Assembly (NCBI GenBank): GCA_019188245.1
Contig: JAECZO010000005.1
Coordinates: 339,001 to 403,000 of the forward strand
Direction: 5' to 3'
Source of the DNA: Novymonas esmeraldas
Taxonomy: Eukaryota > Euglenozoa > Kinetoplastea > Trypanosomatida > Trypanosomatidae
DNA length: 64,000 nucleotides
This document shows, piece after piece, positions 26,688-34,868 of this stretch. Numbering within the stretch: position 1 is the first letter of the stretch; every line of letters begins with the position of its first letter. Under the pieces are notes generated by a model that saw nothing but the letters and a program-made list of their open reading frames with translations, made no database searches and was not told the DNA's origin. Position numbers and translations under genes: made by a program.

Positions 26688-27399
26688 CCGCTTGTCCGGG
26701 TGAACATCAAGCCGGCGAGCATGTGAACGAGCGTCAGCGTGTGTGCGTGTGTGTGTGTGAGTGTGCCGCTGCCTCGCCCGCTGAAGAGGAGGAGGAGGAG
26801 TGGCAGGGCAGATAGAATGAAAGAGAGCGGCCCGTGTGATGAGTGTGGCGGGTCTCCTTTGTCGCGTGCCGCAGCGCCGTTGTGTTGCTGGACTGCGGCT
26901 GTTACCGTCTCCCACGGCCCTCCCACCTCTGACGTGGTCTCTCCCTCTCTTTCTCTCTCCGTCCTCCTCCACCGGATGTCTTCACCCTCTTCCACCCCAC
27001 CCGCCGATCGTCTCGCACGGCTGAGAGACTGTGGAGCGGAGCGCGCGCTCTCTTTCTCTCTCTCTCACTCACTTACTCACTTACGAGCGAGTGACGGCCT
27101 CCTCTCCTCCACTTCTTCTCCCACGTCCGTCGTGGTTCATCTTGTCTTCGTTGCAGGGCCGCTCTATCGTCTCCCTCCCTCCCTCTTCCTCCCTCTTCCT
27201 TCTCTGGCTGACACACACCCGCTGCCGCTCCGGCGCAGGTCGGGACGTCGCCGCAGCGAGGCAGACGTGGCGGCTCGTCCTTCCTTTGTCGTCTCCACCT
27301 CCCCTCGTGTGCTCGCACTCGCTCTGCGTGAGTGGCCGCGGCGCCGGTGCAGCCCTCCTCCTCCTCCTCCCCCTGTCTTTCTCTTCTTCTCGCTGCATC
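26688..27399 (+). other. Intergenic spacer
   Basis: No gene is seen. It has TG-rich sequence at 26739-26765, GGA repeats near 26787-26800 and long pyrimidine stretches from 26930 onward. Two acceptor candidates lie at AG 27155-27156 (after TTCGTTGC) and AG 27237-27238. Confidence 0.65.
27101..27156 (+). promoter_or_regulatory. Predicted spliced-leader acceptor for the Siw14-like gene
   Basis: A pyrimidine tract followed by TTGCAG, with AG at 27155-27156 (leader about 243 bases). The AG at 27237-27238 is an alternative. Confidence 0.45.
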
Positions 27400-28557
27400 A
27401 TGAAGGTCATCCCGCCCAACTTCGGCTACGTGGAGGAGGGCATCTTCCGCTGCGGTGCGCCGGAGCCGCGGCACTACGGCTTCCTCTCCTCCCTCGGCCT
27501 GCGCACGTGCATCCTGCTCACAGACATTCACGACGACGCGTTTGTGCTCCGGATGCAGGAGTCGGGGGTGACGATCTTCTGTCCACTGGTGAGCGAGGCG
27601 CAAGGCCGCGCGGCGCACGCTGCGCCGTCCACCACCAACGGCGCCGACGATGTCGCGAACGGAGGAGGCAACAACAACAATAACAACAGCAACCAGCGGC
27701 GTGGGGGTGGTGTGGCCACCGGGGCCTCCACTGGTGGGGCCGCCGTCAACCTGAGCAGCAGCAGCAGGGCCGGCGTGGGGAAGGATGACAGCCACGATGG
27801 TGCCGCCAACACCAACACTGTGGTCCCGACCACCACCAGCGGCGGCGGCGGCGATGCTGCTGGTGGTGGTGGTCGTGCTCCACTCGTCTCGCCTGATCTC
27901 GGCGGGACGGTCAACAACATGGACGGCGACGGCTCCTTCGACGGCACCGTGGACGTGAGGGAGGACGACCGCGCGGGGGGCGGCGGTGGGGTGAGCGGAG
28001 GCCGAGGCTGGCCGTTCGCCCCGGGTGTCTCCGCCGCCACGACGACGACGACCGCCACCACGACCGGCGGCGGTGGCGGTGGCGGTGGTGGTGGTACGTC
28101 CAACGCCGTGCGCTTCCTGCAAGAGAACGCGGGTGAGCGCCAGATCAGCTCCAAGTACTCGCCGGTGTTCATCCCCGAGCCGCTGTACTTCCCGGCGAAC
28201 GGGTCGCGCCTCAGCAGCGGCATCGACGCCGCCGCTCCATCCTACGAGGGGAAGCTGCACGGCCTCATGACCCTCTCCGAGGCTGTCGTCGTCAGCATCC
28301 TCCACATACTGGTGGACCCGCAGTACTACCCGCTCCTCATCACATGCTCCAAGGGACGCTACCGCTCCGGCATCGTGTGCGGCTGTCTACGGAAGCTGCA
28401 GGGGTGGAACCTCGTCTCGATCCTCGAGGAGTACCGCCGCTTCGCCGGCAACAAAAGCCGCGCGGACAACGAGGAGTTCATCGAGCTCTTCGACGAGGAT
28501 CTCGTGAGTCTCGAGCTGCCAGACGGCCGGCGGCCGACCATCCTCTACAACTCCTGA
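27400..28557 (+). CDS. Siw14-like atypical dual-specificity phosphatase with a large low-complexity insert
   Basis: A 385-residue protein of the PFA-DSP family; in yeast, Siw14 removes a phosphate from inositol pyrophosphates. The N-terminal half-domain, residues 1-66, begins MKVIPPNFGYVEEGIFRCGA and includes LGLRTCILLTDI, as in the family. The C-terminal half (about 270-385) has the P-loop CSKGRYRSG with C316 and R322 (CX5R), then CGCLRKLQGWNLVSILEEYR, close to Siw14. Between them, about 68-242, is an insert of Gly, Asn, Ser, Thr and Ala runs absent from typical members of about 200 residues. The usual His before the catalytic Cys is Thr315. Whether it acts on inositol pyrophosphates or phosphotyrosine is inferred from the family only. 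ATG 27400 is the first in frame. Confidence 0.85.
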   Translation: MKVIPPNFGYVEEGIFRCGAPEPRHYGFLSSLGLRTCILLTDIHDDAFVLRMQESGVTIFCPLVSEAQGRAAHAAPSTTNGADDVANGGGNNNNNNSNQRRGGGVATGASTGGAAVNLSSSSRAGVGKDDSHDGAANTNTVVPTTTSGGGGDAAGGGGRAPLVSPDLGGTVNNMDGDGSFDGTVDVREDDRAGGGGGVSGGRGWPFAPGVSAATTTTTATTTGGGGGGGGGGTSNAVRFLQENAGERQISSKYSPVFIPEPLYFPANGSRLSSGIDAAAPSYEGKLHGLMTLSEAVVVSILHILVDPQYYPLLITCSKGRYRSGIVCGCLRKLQGWNLVSILEEYRRFAGNKSRADNEEFIELFDEDLVSLELPDGRRPTILYNS

Positions 28558-29193
28558 CGCGGCGCCCGTGTCCCCATCTTCCCCCCCCATCCGCTGTCGT
28601 GACGTTCCGTAGCTCATATGCATGTTGTCATATGTGTGTGTGTGTATGTACTTTGGTGCCAGCGACCCACTTCCATTTTGCCCTCGCGTTCCCCCTGCGC
28701 CATGACACCCACGCATGTCTGGCGCTACCCTTCAGCAGCGGGTCCGTCCTCTGAAGAGAAGAAGGGAGAGAGCGGGAGAGAGGGAGAGAGCGGGTGACCG
28801 CGTATGCGTTGGTGTCGATGAAGGTGTTTCCCATCACACACACACACAAGAAGAGGGAGCCGGCGAGAGATCGACGCCTCTCCCCACCCGCTCTCTCTCT
28901 CCTTCACTGGCGTCCTCAGGTGCTTCTCGGTACTCTCTGCAGATGCACGCATGACGCACTACTCACCCCCTCCTTCTCTTGCTTCCTTCTCCGATGCACA
29001 CACACACACACATATGCGGCGTGCGTGCATGCAAAGCCCGCGTTGCTTGGAGTCCTCGCGACGATAGCAAACAGATACGAAAGATAAAAAAAAAAAAAAA
29101 ACACACACACAGGGTGTGCGAGCGAGCAAAGGCTCGGCGGACATCCTCACAGCTCCACTTCTCTCTCTCCCTCCTTCCTGTTTATCAGACGTC
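28558..29193 (+). other. Intergenic spacer
   Basis: No gene is seen. Contains TG-rich sequence at 28633-28647, CA runs at 28834-28848 and 28996-29012, an A run of 15 or 16 at about 29085-29100, and two acceptor-like tracts (AG 28918-28919 and 29187-29188). Confidence 0.65.
29158..29188 (+). promoter_or_regulatory. Predicted spliced-leader acceptor, leader of 5 bases
   Basis: A pure pyrimidine stretch followed by TTTATCAG with AG at 29187-29188, five bases before the ATG at 29194. Confidence 0.55.
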
Positions 29194-29796
29194 ATGCGTG
29201 CGTGTGCGGTGGTGCTGGGCCGTCGCACCGCGGCGGCGGCGGTGGCGACCAGCGCGTCACCTCGTCTGCACGGCACGGCGCTTCGCACGAGTGCCTCCCG
29301 TGCCCCGGCGCTGCTGCTGCTGACGTCCACGCGCGGCGGCATGCACACTGTCGGCCCTGCGCTTGGGGAGCAGCGCCGCACACAGTACGCACAGATGCCG
29401 GGCAAGCGCGACCAGGAGGCGTTCCTCACGCAGTTTGACCCGCTGGAGGTGCTCGACCTCCCATCGGACAGCACCGTGGAGGAGATCGACGCCGCCTTCG
29501 AGGCCGCCAAGGCCAAGTACGCCCCGAACGGCAAGTACCCGGACGCAAAGATGGTGGAGCGCGTCTTCCGCGCGCACGAGATCTTGAAGGACCCGGACTC
29601 GCCCTACTACCTCAAGGCGCACAGCAGTCAGACAGACCGGCAGCGGCTGCAGTTTCAGCTGCTGCCGAAGGGCAAGCGTCGGTTCGTGGAGTTCCAGGTG
29701 GCTCTGCTGATGCTGATTGTCTTTGGCGTGGCGGTGCTGGTGATCAAGCTCGTGCTGCGCCCCATGAACCGATCCCTGCGCGCCGCCACACGTTAG
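29194..29796 (+). CDS. Membrane-anchored degenerate J-domain protein, probably mitochondrial
   Basis: A 200-residue protein starting at the first ATG of the frame. Residues 1-55 are rich in Arg, Ala, Ser and Thr with no acidic residue, a strong mitochondrial presequence pattern. From 81 (FDPLEVLDLPSDSTVEEIDA) to about 150 (HEILKDPDSPYYLKA) it follows the J-domain layout seen in Sec63 and DnaJ: FDPYEILG, helix, KY.P, helix, A.E.L.DP. The HPD tripeptide needed to stimulate Hsp70 is absent; the position reads KYAPNGKYPD. Residues about 169-187 (VALLMLIVFGVAVLVIK) form a membrane segment near the basic C-terminus. It could be a J-like regulator, as PAM16 is for the import motor. Its partner is unknown. 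Confidence 0.75.
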   Translation: MRACAVVLGRRTAAAAVATSASPRLHGTALRTSASRAPALLLLTSTRGGMHTVGPALGEQRRTQYAQMPGKRDQEAFLTQFDPLEVLDLPSDSTVEEIDAAFEAAKAKYAPNGKYPDAKMVERVFRAHEILKDPDSPYYLKAHSSQTDRQRLQFQLLPKGKRRFVEFQVALLMLIVFGVAVLVIKLVLRPMNRSLRAATR

Positions 29797-30702
29797 AGAA
29801 GCGGAGGGCGGGGGGGGGGGGAGGAGGCCAACACAGAAGGAGTGGTGGTGATGGTGTTGACGGGGTGCGGTCGCGAGCGGACGTTGGTCTGCTCTCTGTT
29901 GTGTGGACAAGACTCGTGTGCATGTCTGTCCGTGTGCGCGTGTCGTTGTAGTCGTGGTCTCTCCCGTCTTTTGTCGTGTGTGTAGGTGAGAGCGCTGCAG
30001 CACATGCACCCGGCCTCTCCCCCCTTTTTTCCTGATCCCTCTGATCTCCCGCTCCCATCGTGTATCATGTGTGTAGTCTCTCTGTCTCTCGTCCATCGCC
30101 CGCTCGCCCATTCCACGCGCGTCCCAGACGTACACATACATACACGCTCACGTTGTCCCAGGATTGTTGGACAGCTGTCGATTGTGGCGACGTCGAGTGT
30201 ATGCCAGTCACCTCCAGCGAGGAGAGTAGACGTGGACAGGTAGCATGAATCCGTCTGTGTGTGTGTTTGTTGGTGTGATGGGAGGGGAGCGGATGAGAGA
30301 GGCGTGCACTGCCCATCGAACGAAGACTGGCTCACAAAAAAAAAAAAAACACACACACATACAAACACAATGGAAGGTAAAGGAGTACCAGCGCTGCTAC
30401 CTCTGCAGTAGACACGAGCGAGGAGGAGGGAAGGGGAGCGGCTGTTCGTGCATGCGGTGCTCCCTGGTGCTCCCCTCGCACGTACGAGGACGCACGCAGG
30501 GGGATAGGGTGGGTGGGCGACGAGCGAGAGAGGGAGGCGGCACGACTGTGCTCCCTCCCTCCCTCCTTTCCTGTGTCTCTACTCTTCATCTCCTTCTCTT
30601 TCTCTCTTTCTGTCTCTCTTTGCAGGTCCCGGCGGTGTTCTGCTACCGTCACAGCCACCTCAGCTGCACCGTGCTTCTGGAGGACGAGTCAGCGCGACGG
30701 CC
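29797..30702 (+). other. Intergenic spacer
   Basis: No gene is seen. It holds a G run at 29810-29821, a run of 13 A at about 30337-30349 followed by CA repeats, and a very clean pyrimidine tract from 30551. Confidence 0.65.
30551..30625 (+). promoter_or_regulatory. Predicted spliced-leader acceptor for the armadillo-like gene
   Basis: Seventy-five bases of pyrimidine-rich sequence with no internal AG end in TTTGCAG (AG 30624-30625), giving a leader of 77 bases. It is the cleanest acceptor in the window. Confidence 0.7.
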
Positions 30703-32799
30703 ATGATACGCACGCAAGCCTCGCGCACTGGCCCCGCCCCCGCGCGGCGAGCAGCGGCGGGGCAGTCGGCGGCGGCCGCCACGGCGACTCATTCAACGCC
30801 CACCACCGTCGCGCGTGCCACCGCCGTCGGCCTGGCAGCGAAGCAGCGTCCACAAGAGGCGATGCGCGCAGGGTGGTCCGCGACGGCGATGACGCCGCAG
30901 CTGCGTGGCCGTCGCGCGGCGGCGTGGCTCAGCGTGTGGGACAGCACCTCTACTGCACGGCGCGTGTGCATGCTGGAGACGCTGAAGGCGTTGCACAGCG
31001 CGAGCAACAGCAACGCACTGGAGGAGGATCTCGGAGACGCCGCGCCGCTCCTGTTCACACGCATCACATCGTGGTGGAAGCTGCGGTACAGCGCGTGGGT
31101 GGCAAGCTCAGTGACGGCGGTGGCCGCAGCGTCCGCGAAGGCCGCGACGGCAGCGGCCGCTGCTGCTGCTGCTGCTGCATCGGCGACGGCGAGCGAGGCC
31201 GCGGGGCCGGCCCTTGTGTCATCCGGCACGGTACTGACCTCCAGCACCGCGGCGGGCAGCGCCGCTGCCGCCGCTGCCGCCGGGGAGCCCACCCTCTCGC
31301 TGTCAGCCGACGTTCCGGCAGCTTCCAGTCCCTGTCTCGCACCAACGCCGACGTCCTCGTCGGAGCTGCTGGCGCAGGTGGAGGCCATTACGCTCTTCGT
31401 GCGTGGCTCTCGGTATCTACTGCAGTTTGTGGAGAGTGGCGGTGCCGCGACGCTGACGCACTGCCTCGAGGCGACGTCTCCGTCGTCCACCGCCGCCTCC
31501 ACCCTGAATCTTTTTGTGCTGGAGCGGCGCGCCACCGCGCTGCTGCTGCTGTACGTCGCCAATGCAGGGCGGGTGTACCGCGAGATGGTGGGTGATGAGG
31601 AGGGCCTGTTGCACGTACTACGCACACTTCAGCGCGAAACAGATGCCACCGTGGCTGCTCCGCTGACGGAGCTGCTGGCGGTGCTTGGACAAGGACACCC
31701 GCGGCTGGCGAGTGGGACGCAGACGGGACTGCTGCGTGTGCTGGCGAATGCCGTGCAACCGGCACCGGGGCACGTGACGTTCCGTGCAGGCAGCAGCGCG
31801 ACCGTGTCGGCGCCGTGCAGCTCCGAGGTGGTGGTGTTGCACACCGCGCGTGCCATCCGGGCTCTGCAGTTGCAGAAGGAGCAACACCACTATGCACAGG
31901 TTGGCCCCGGTGGCTCTGGCAGTGGCGGGGCCGTGGCGGCCATGGAGTCCGGCATCGACTACGTGCCCATCGTCGGCATGGACGCCGCCGTGAACGCGTA
32001 CAGCTTCGTTGGCCCCGCGGCATCGGTCACGGTGTCGCCATCGTGTGGCACAGCCACCGCCGCCGCTGCCGGGTGCGACCCGCTGCTGCGCCCCCTCAGT
32101 CGCGCCGAGTATCTTGACGCGCTCTTCCGGCTTGCGCTCGACGACGAGCACATGTCCTTCCGCGTGGAGGGCAGCGAGCTGCTCGGGCTGGCCGCGAAGA
32201 ACCTGCACCTGACCCACGACATCCTGACGCGGTGCCTCGACGCTGTGGACGATGACGAGTACGTGATTCGGGGCAATGAGGAGGAGGAGGACGCCGCCGC
32301 GCAGCAGCAGCGACTGCGACGTCAGCGCCGGCAGCTCTCGTGTGGCCGCACGGCGGTGCTGCTGTTTCTCTCGCGCCCCATGACGACTCAGCGACGTCAA
32401 CTTCTGCTCCGTCTTGTCTCGCAGCGCAGTGGACATCTGACGTTACTGAAACACCTGCGGCTCACTGCCCACGGCGACACGGCGGCCGTGGTCGACTGCT
32501 GTCACGCACTGCAGTTCGTGGTGCGCAGTGCGGCGGACATGCAGCGACACACCATGGATGTCGGCGGTGTGTCGGGGCACAAGGCGGCCAGCCGCAGCGG
32601 CGGTGGTGTTGGTGGCGCCGGCACGTCCGCGGCGGTGTGGCTGCGTGTGACGGAGGGTGTGCAGGCGGCGCTTGGCCAGTCAGTGATTCAACTGCTTCTC
32701 TTCCAGGACCTCTCCCAGGCAGACTGCATGGCGGTGCTGCGCGCGGCCCGCGCCGCGGTGGTGCCGCAGTTTGAAGGTAGCGGCGCAGGGGGCCGTTGA
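30703..32799 (+). CDS. Armadillo-like helical protein, unrecognised
   Basis: A 698-residue protein from ATG 30703. The N-terminal 60 residues are Arg/Ala/Pro-rich. Residues about 85-130 and 225-350 are strings of amphipathic helices with Leu/Ala spacing typical of armadillo or HEAT repeats, for example AITLFVRGSRYLLQFVESGG then LLHVLRTLQRETDATVAAPL. An Ala/Ser/Thr low-complexity stretch at about 138-220 interrupts them. Further helical blocks occupy about 465-510 (LFRLALDDEHMSFRVEGSEL) and 555-610. There is no membrane segment and no catalytic motif. Such proteins are usually binding scaffolds, several of them flagellar; the role here is unknown. The start has only in-frame GTG/TTG codons upstream, no ATG. 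Confidence 0.75.
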   Translation: MIRTQASRTGPAPARRAAAGQSAAAATATHSTPTTVARATAVGLAAKQRPQEAMRAGWSATAMTPQLRGRRAAAWLSVWDSTSTARRVCMLETLKALHSASNSNALEEDLGDAAPLLFTRITSWWKLRYSAWVASSVTAVAAASAKAATAAAAAAAAAASATASEAAGPALVSSGTVLTSSTAAGSAAAAAAAGEPTLSLSADVPAASSPCLAPTPTSSSELLAQVEAITLFVRGSRYLLQFVESGGAATLTHCLEATSPSSTAASTLNLFVLERRATALLLLYVANAGRVYREMVGDEEGLLHVLRTLQRETDATVAAPLTELLAVLGQGHPRLASGTQTGLLRVLANAVQPAPGHVTFRAGSSATVSAPCSSEVVVLHTARAIRALQLQKEQHHYAQVGPGGSGSGGAVAAMESGIDYVPIVGMDAAVNAYSFVGPAASVTVSPSCGTATAAAAGCDPLLRPLSRAEYLDALFRLALDDEHMSFRVEGSELLGLAAKNLHLTHDILTRCLDAVDDDEYVIRGNEEEEDAAAQQQRLRRQRRQLSCGRTAVLLFLSRPMTTQRRQLLLRLVSQRSGHLTLLKHLRLTAHGDTAAVVDCCHALQFVVRSAADMQRHTMDVGGVSGHKAASRSGGGVGGAGTSAAVWLRVTEGVQAALGQSVIQLLLFQDLSQADCMAVLRAARAAVVPQFEGSGAGGR

Positions 32800-33276
32800 G
32801 CAGAGAGAGAGAGAGTTACACGCTCTCTCTCTCGTCACCTTCGTTCACTGTCACCTCTTTTTTTGCGTCCGGACCACCATCGATGCAGATGGCAGTCAGC
32901 AAGAGATAGAGAGGGAGGGAGAGAGAGGCGAGGGGGGGGCACCGCGCGTGTGTGTTGTCGTGGATCTCGCTATGTCTCATACGCATGTACACTAGACTTT
33001 TTTTTTTTTTTGGGTTGTCGTCGCTCTTGCGCCGCTTCTCTTTCTTCTCCTTCATCACCGCATTCGGCAGAGACGCTCGAGTAATAGAGTGACACAGAGA
33101 GATAGAGAGAGACGGTGGAGGGGGAGGTTGGGTGGAGGTGGAGGAGACAGGCACGGCAGAGGCGGTTCGCTGTTCTCTCTCTCTCTTTTTCTGCGACTCC
33201 TCCCCCCCCCTCTTTTCTCTCTGCCATGCGTCTGCGCATTCGTTTCTCGCGCTCCTGCCCCGCACATGAACTTTGC

Positions 33277-33308
33277 TGTGTGTGTGTGTGTGTGTGTGTA
33301 TGTGTGTG
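33277..33308. repeat. (TG)n microsatellite
   Basis: A 32-base TG run with one A interruption, about 100 bases before the complementary (CA)n at 33407-33433. Confidence 0.9.
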
Positions 33309-33406
33309 CAGGAGATGAGCCAACATGCCCCTCCTCCCCTGTTCATGTTCACCTCCACTGTTTCTGACTCATTTCCTGCATCTCTTCTTGCCCTCCTCCT
33401 ACCTGC

Positions 33407-33433
33407 CACACACACACACACACACACACACAC
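33407..33433. repeat. (CA)n microsatellite
   Basis: A CA run of about 27 bases followed by alternating GTACGTAC/CACGTA sequence to about 33470. Confidence 0.9.
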
Positions 33434-33802
33434 GTACGTACACGCACGTACGTGCACGTACATGCATAGCACTTCAGTTTCCTCACTCCTCCCACCTCTC
33501 TCTCTTCTCTCTCTCTCTCACTTTCCCCGTTGTTGTTGTTGTCGATCTCGCCGTGCTGTAGGACACGTTGGCACCTGCCACACCAAACTTCTTCTCTCCA
33601 CACACACTCTCTCTATCACGCTTCCTCTTCTTCGTTTGTTTGTTTGTTTCACCTCTACTCCTTTTTCATTTTTTTTTTTTTTTGTGCTGTCGTCCGTGTC
33701 GCTCTCCTTCAACAGCGTGTGTGTGAGAGTGTGTGAGTGTGTGAGTGTCTTGCACGGCTCCCACACCGCCCTACACACCGGCACGCACGCGTAGCCCATC
33801 AG

Positions 33803-33846
33803 CTTCTGCCTTTCTTCTCCCCTTCTCTCTCTCTCTCATCAACGAG
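33803..33846 (+). promoter_or_regulatory. Predicted spliced-leader acceptor and A-rich leader of SCD6
   Basis: A pyrimidine tract ends at AG 33845-33846. The resulting 92-base leader contains an A-rich block at about 33881-33921 with a run of 14 A, directly before the ATG region. Confidence 0.5.
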
Positions 33847-33938
33847 ACCAACGGCTCCCCCCTCCCCTCTCCCTCCCTCGCAAACAACAAACAAAAAGAA
33901 AAAAAAAAAAACAGAAAGAAAACGAGGAGTTCGGAGTC

Positions 33939-34868
33939 ATGGAGAACTCAGTAGGCGACTCCATCACGCTGATCAGCAAGAGCGAGATCCGCTACGAGGG
34001 TCAGCTGCACAGCATCAACACCGTAGACAACACGGTGAGTCTGTCCAATGTGCGCATCTTCGGTACCGAGGGCCGCAAGGGCGGTGGTGATGGCGAGGTG
34101 CCCGCCTCCGAGGAGGTCTTCGAGTTCATCGTGTTCCGCGGCTCCGATATCCGGGATCTAACGGTGTTCCGCGATGGCGCTTCGCCCCAGGCGCGCGACC
34201 CTGCCATCGTGGAGATGCACGCCCCATCGCGTGGACGCGGCGGCCGGCAGACCTCTGCCCCTGCGGCTCCTGCCGCCCCTGCCGCTCCTGCGGCTCCTGC
34301 GACGAGCAGCGCCGGCGGCCGCGGCGGTCGTTCCTTCTACGATGAGGCCCCGACGTTCAACCGCGGCAGCGGCGGCCCACGCCGCGGCGGCTACGGCGCC
34401 GGCCGCTACAACAACAACAGCGGCAACGGCGGCGGCGGCGGTGGTGGTAACAGCAACAGCAACAACCGCCATCAGCGCGGCGGCTACGGCGGCGGCGGCC
34501 GCGGCGGCGGTGGCAACTACCGTCGCAACTACCGCGACTACCACACCGGTCAGGACTTCAAGCCCGCCGACGGCGGCGCGGCAGAGAAGTTCGATGGTGA
34601 GTTTGACTTCACCAAGTCGCGTGAGGAGTTCGAGAAGAAGAAGAACGAGTTCGAGAAGGCCAAGGAGGATGCCAAGTCGCACGCCAAGGCGTACACGAAG
34701 AGCAGCTTCTTCGACACCGTCTCGTGTGATCAGAAGGAGAAGACGGCCGGTATGAACCGGGCTGATATGCGCAAGGCGGACACCGAGACCTTTGGCTCTG
34801 AGATGGTGAGCAGCATGCGTGGGTTCCGCCGTGGGCGTGGTGGCCGCGGTCGCTACCAGCAGCGTTAG
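33939..34868 (+). CDS. SCD6: SCD6, LSm14/RAP55-family mRNP granule protein
   Basis: A 309-residue cytoplasmic protein of P-bodies and stress granules that represses translation and binds DHH1-type helicases. Residues 1-85 are the divergent LSm domain (VGDSITLISKSEIRYEGQLH at the start). A Pro/Ala stretch follows, then Gly/Arg/Asn-rich RGG repeats at about 122-200. The three family motifs are all present in order: FDF (KFDGEFDF at about 216-224), the FFD box (SSFFDTVSCD at about 254) and the TFG box (ADTETFGSEM at about 280). The C-terminus is again RG-rich. Length and order match trypanosomatid SCD6. No defect is seen. The start is the first ATG after an A-rich leader. Confidence 0.95.
   Translation: MENSVGDSITLISKSEIRYEGQLHSINTVDNTVSLSNVRIFGTEGRKGGGDGEVPASEEVFEFIVFRGSDIRDLTVFRDGASPQARDPAIVEMHAPSRGRGGRQTSAPAAPAAPAAPAAPATSSAGGRGGRSFYDEAPTFNRGSGGPRRGGYGAGRYNNNSGNGGGGGGGNSNSNNRHQRGGYGGGGRGGGGNYRRNYRDYHTGQDFKPADGGAAEKFDGEFDFTKSREEFEKKKNEFEKAKEDAKSHAKAYTKSSFFDTVSCDQKEKTAGMNRADMRKADTETFGSEMVSSMRGFRRGRGGRGRYQQR

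Larger units (their letters stand above)
32800..33938 (+). other. Intergenic spacer and SCD6 leader
   Basis: No gene is seen. It holds a T run at about 32999-33011, (TG)n at 33277-33308, (CA)n at 33407-33433, T runs near 33669-33683 and an A-rich stretch just before the SCD6 start (about 33881-33921). Confidence 0.65.

Noticed and set aside
29080-29112. A-run followed by CA as a possible retroposon (SIDER-type) tail
   Set aside because: A runs are common throughout the spacers and I see no upstream element with a recognisable signature or target-site duplication. A profile search would be needed.
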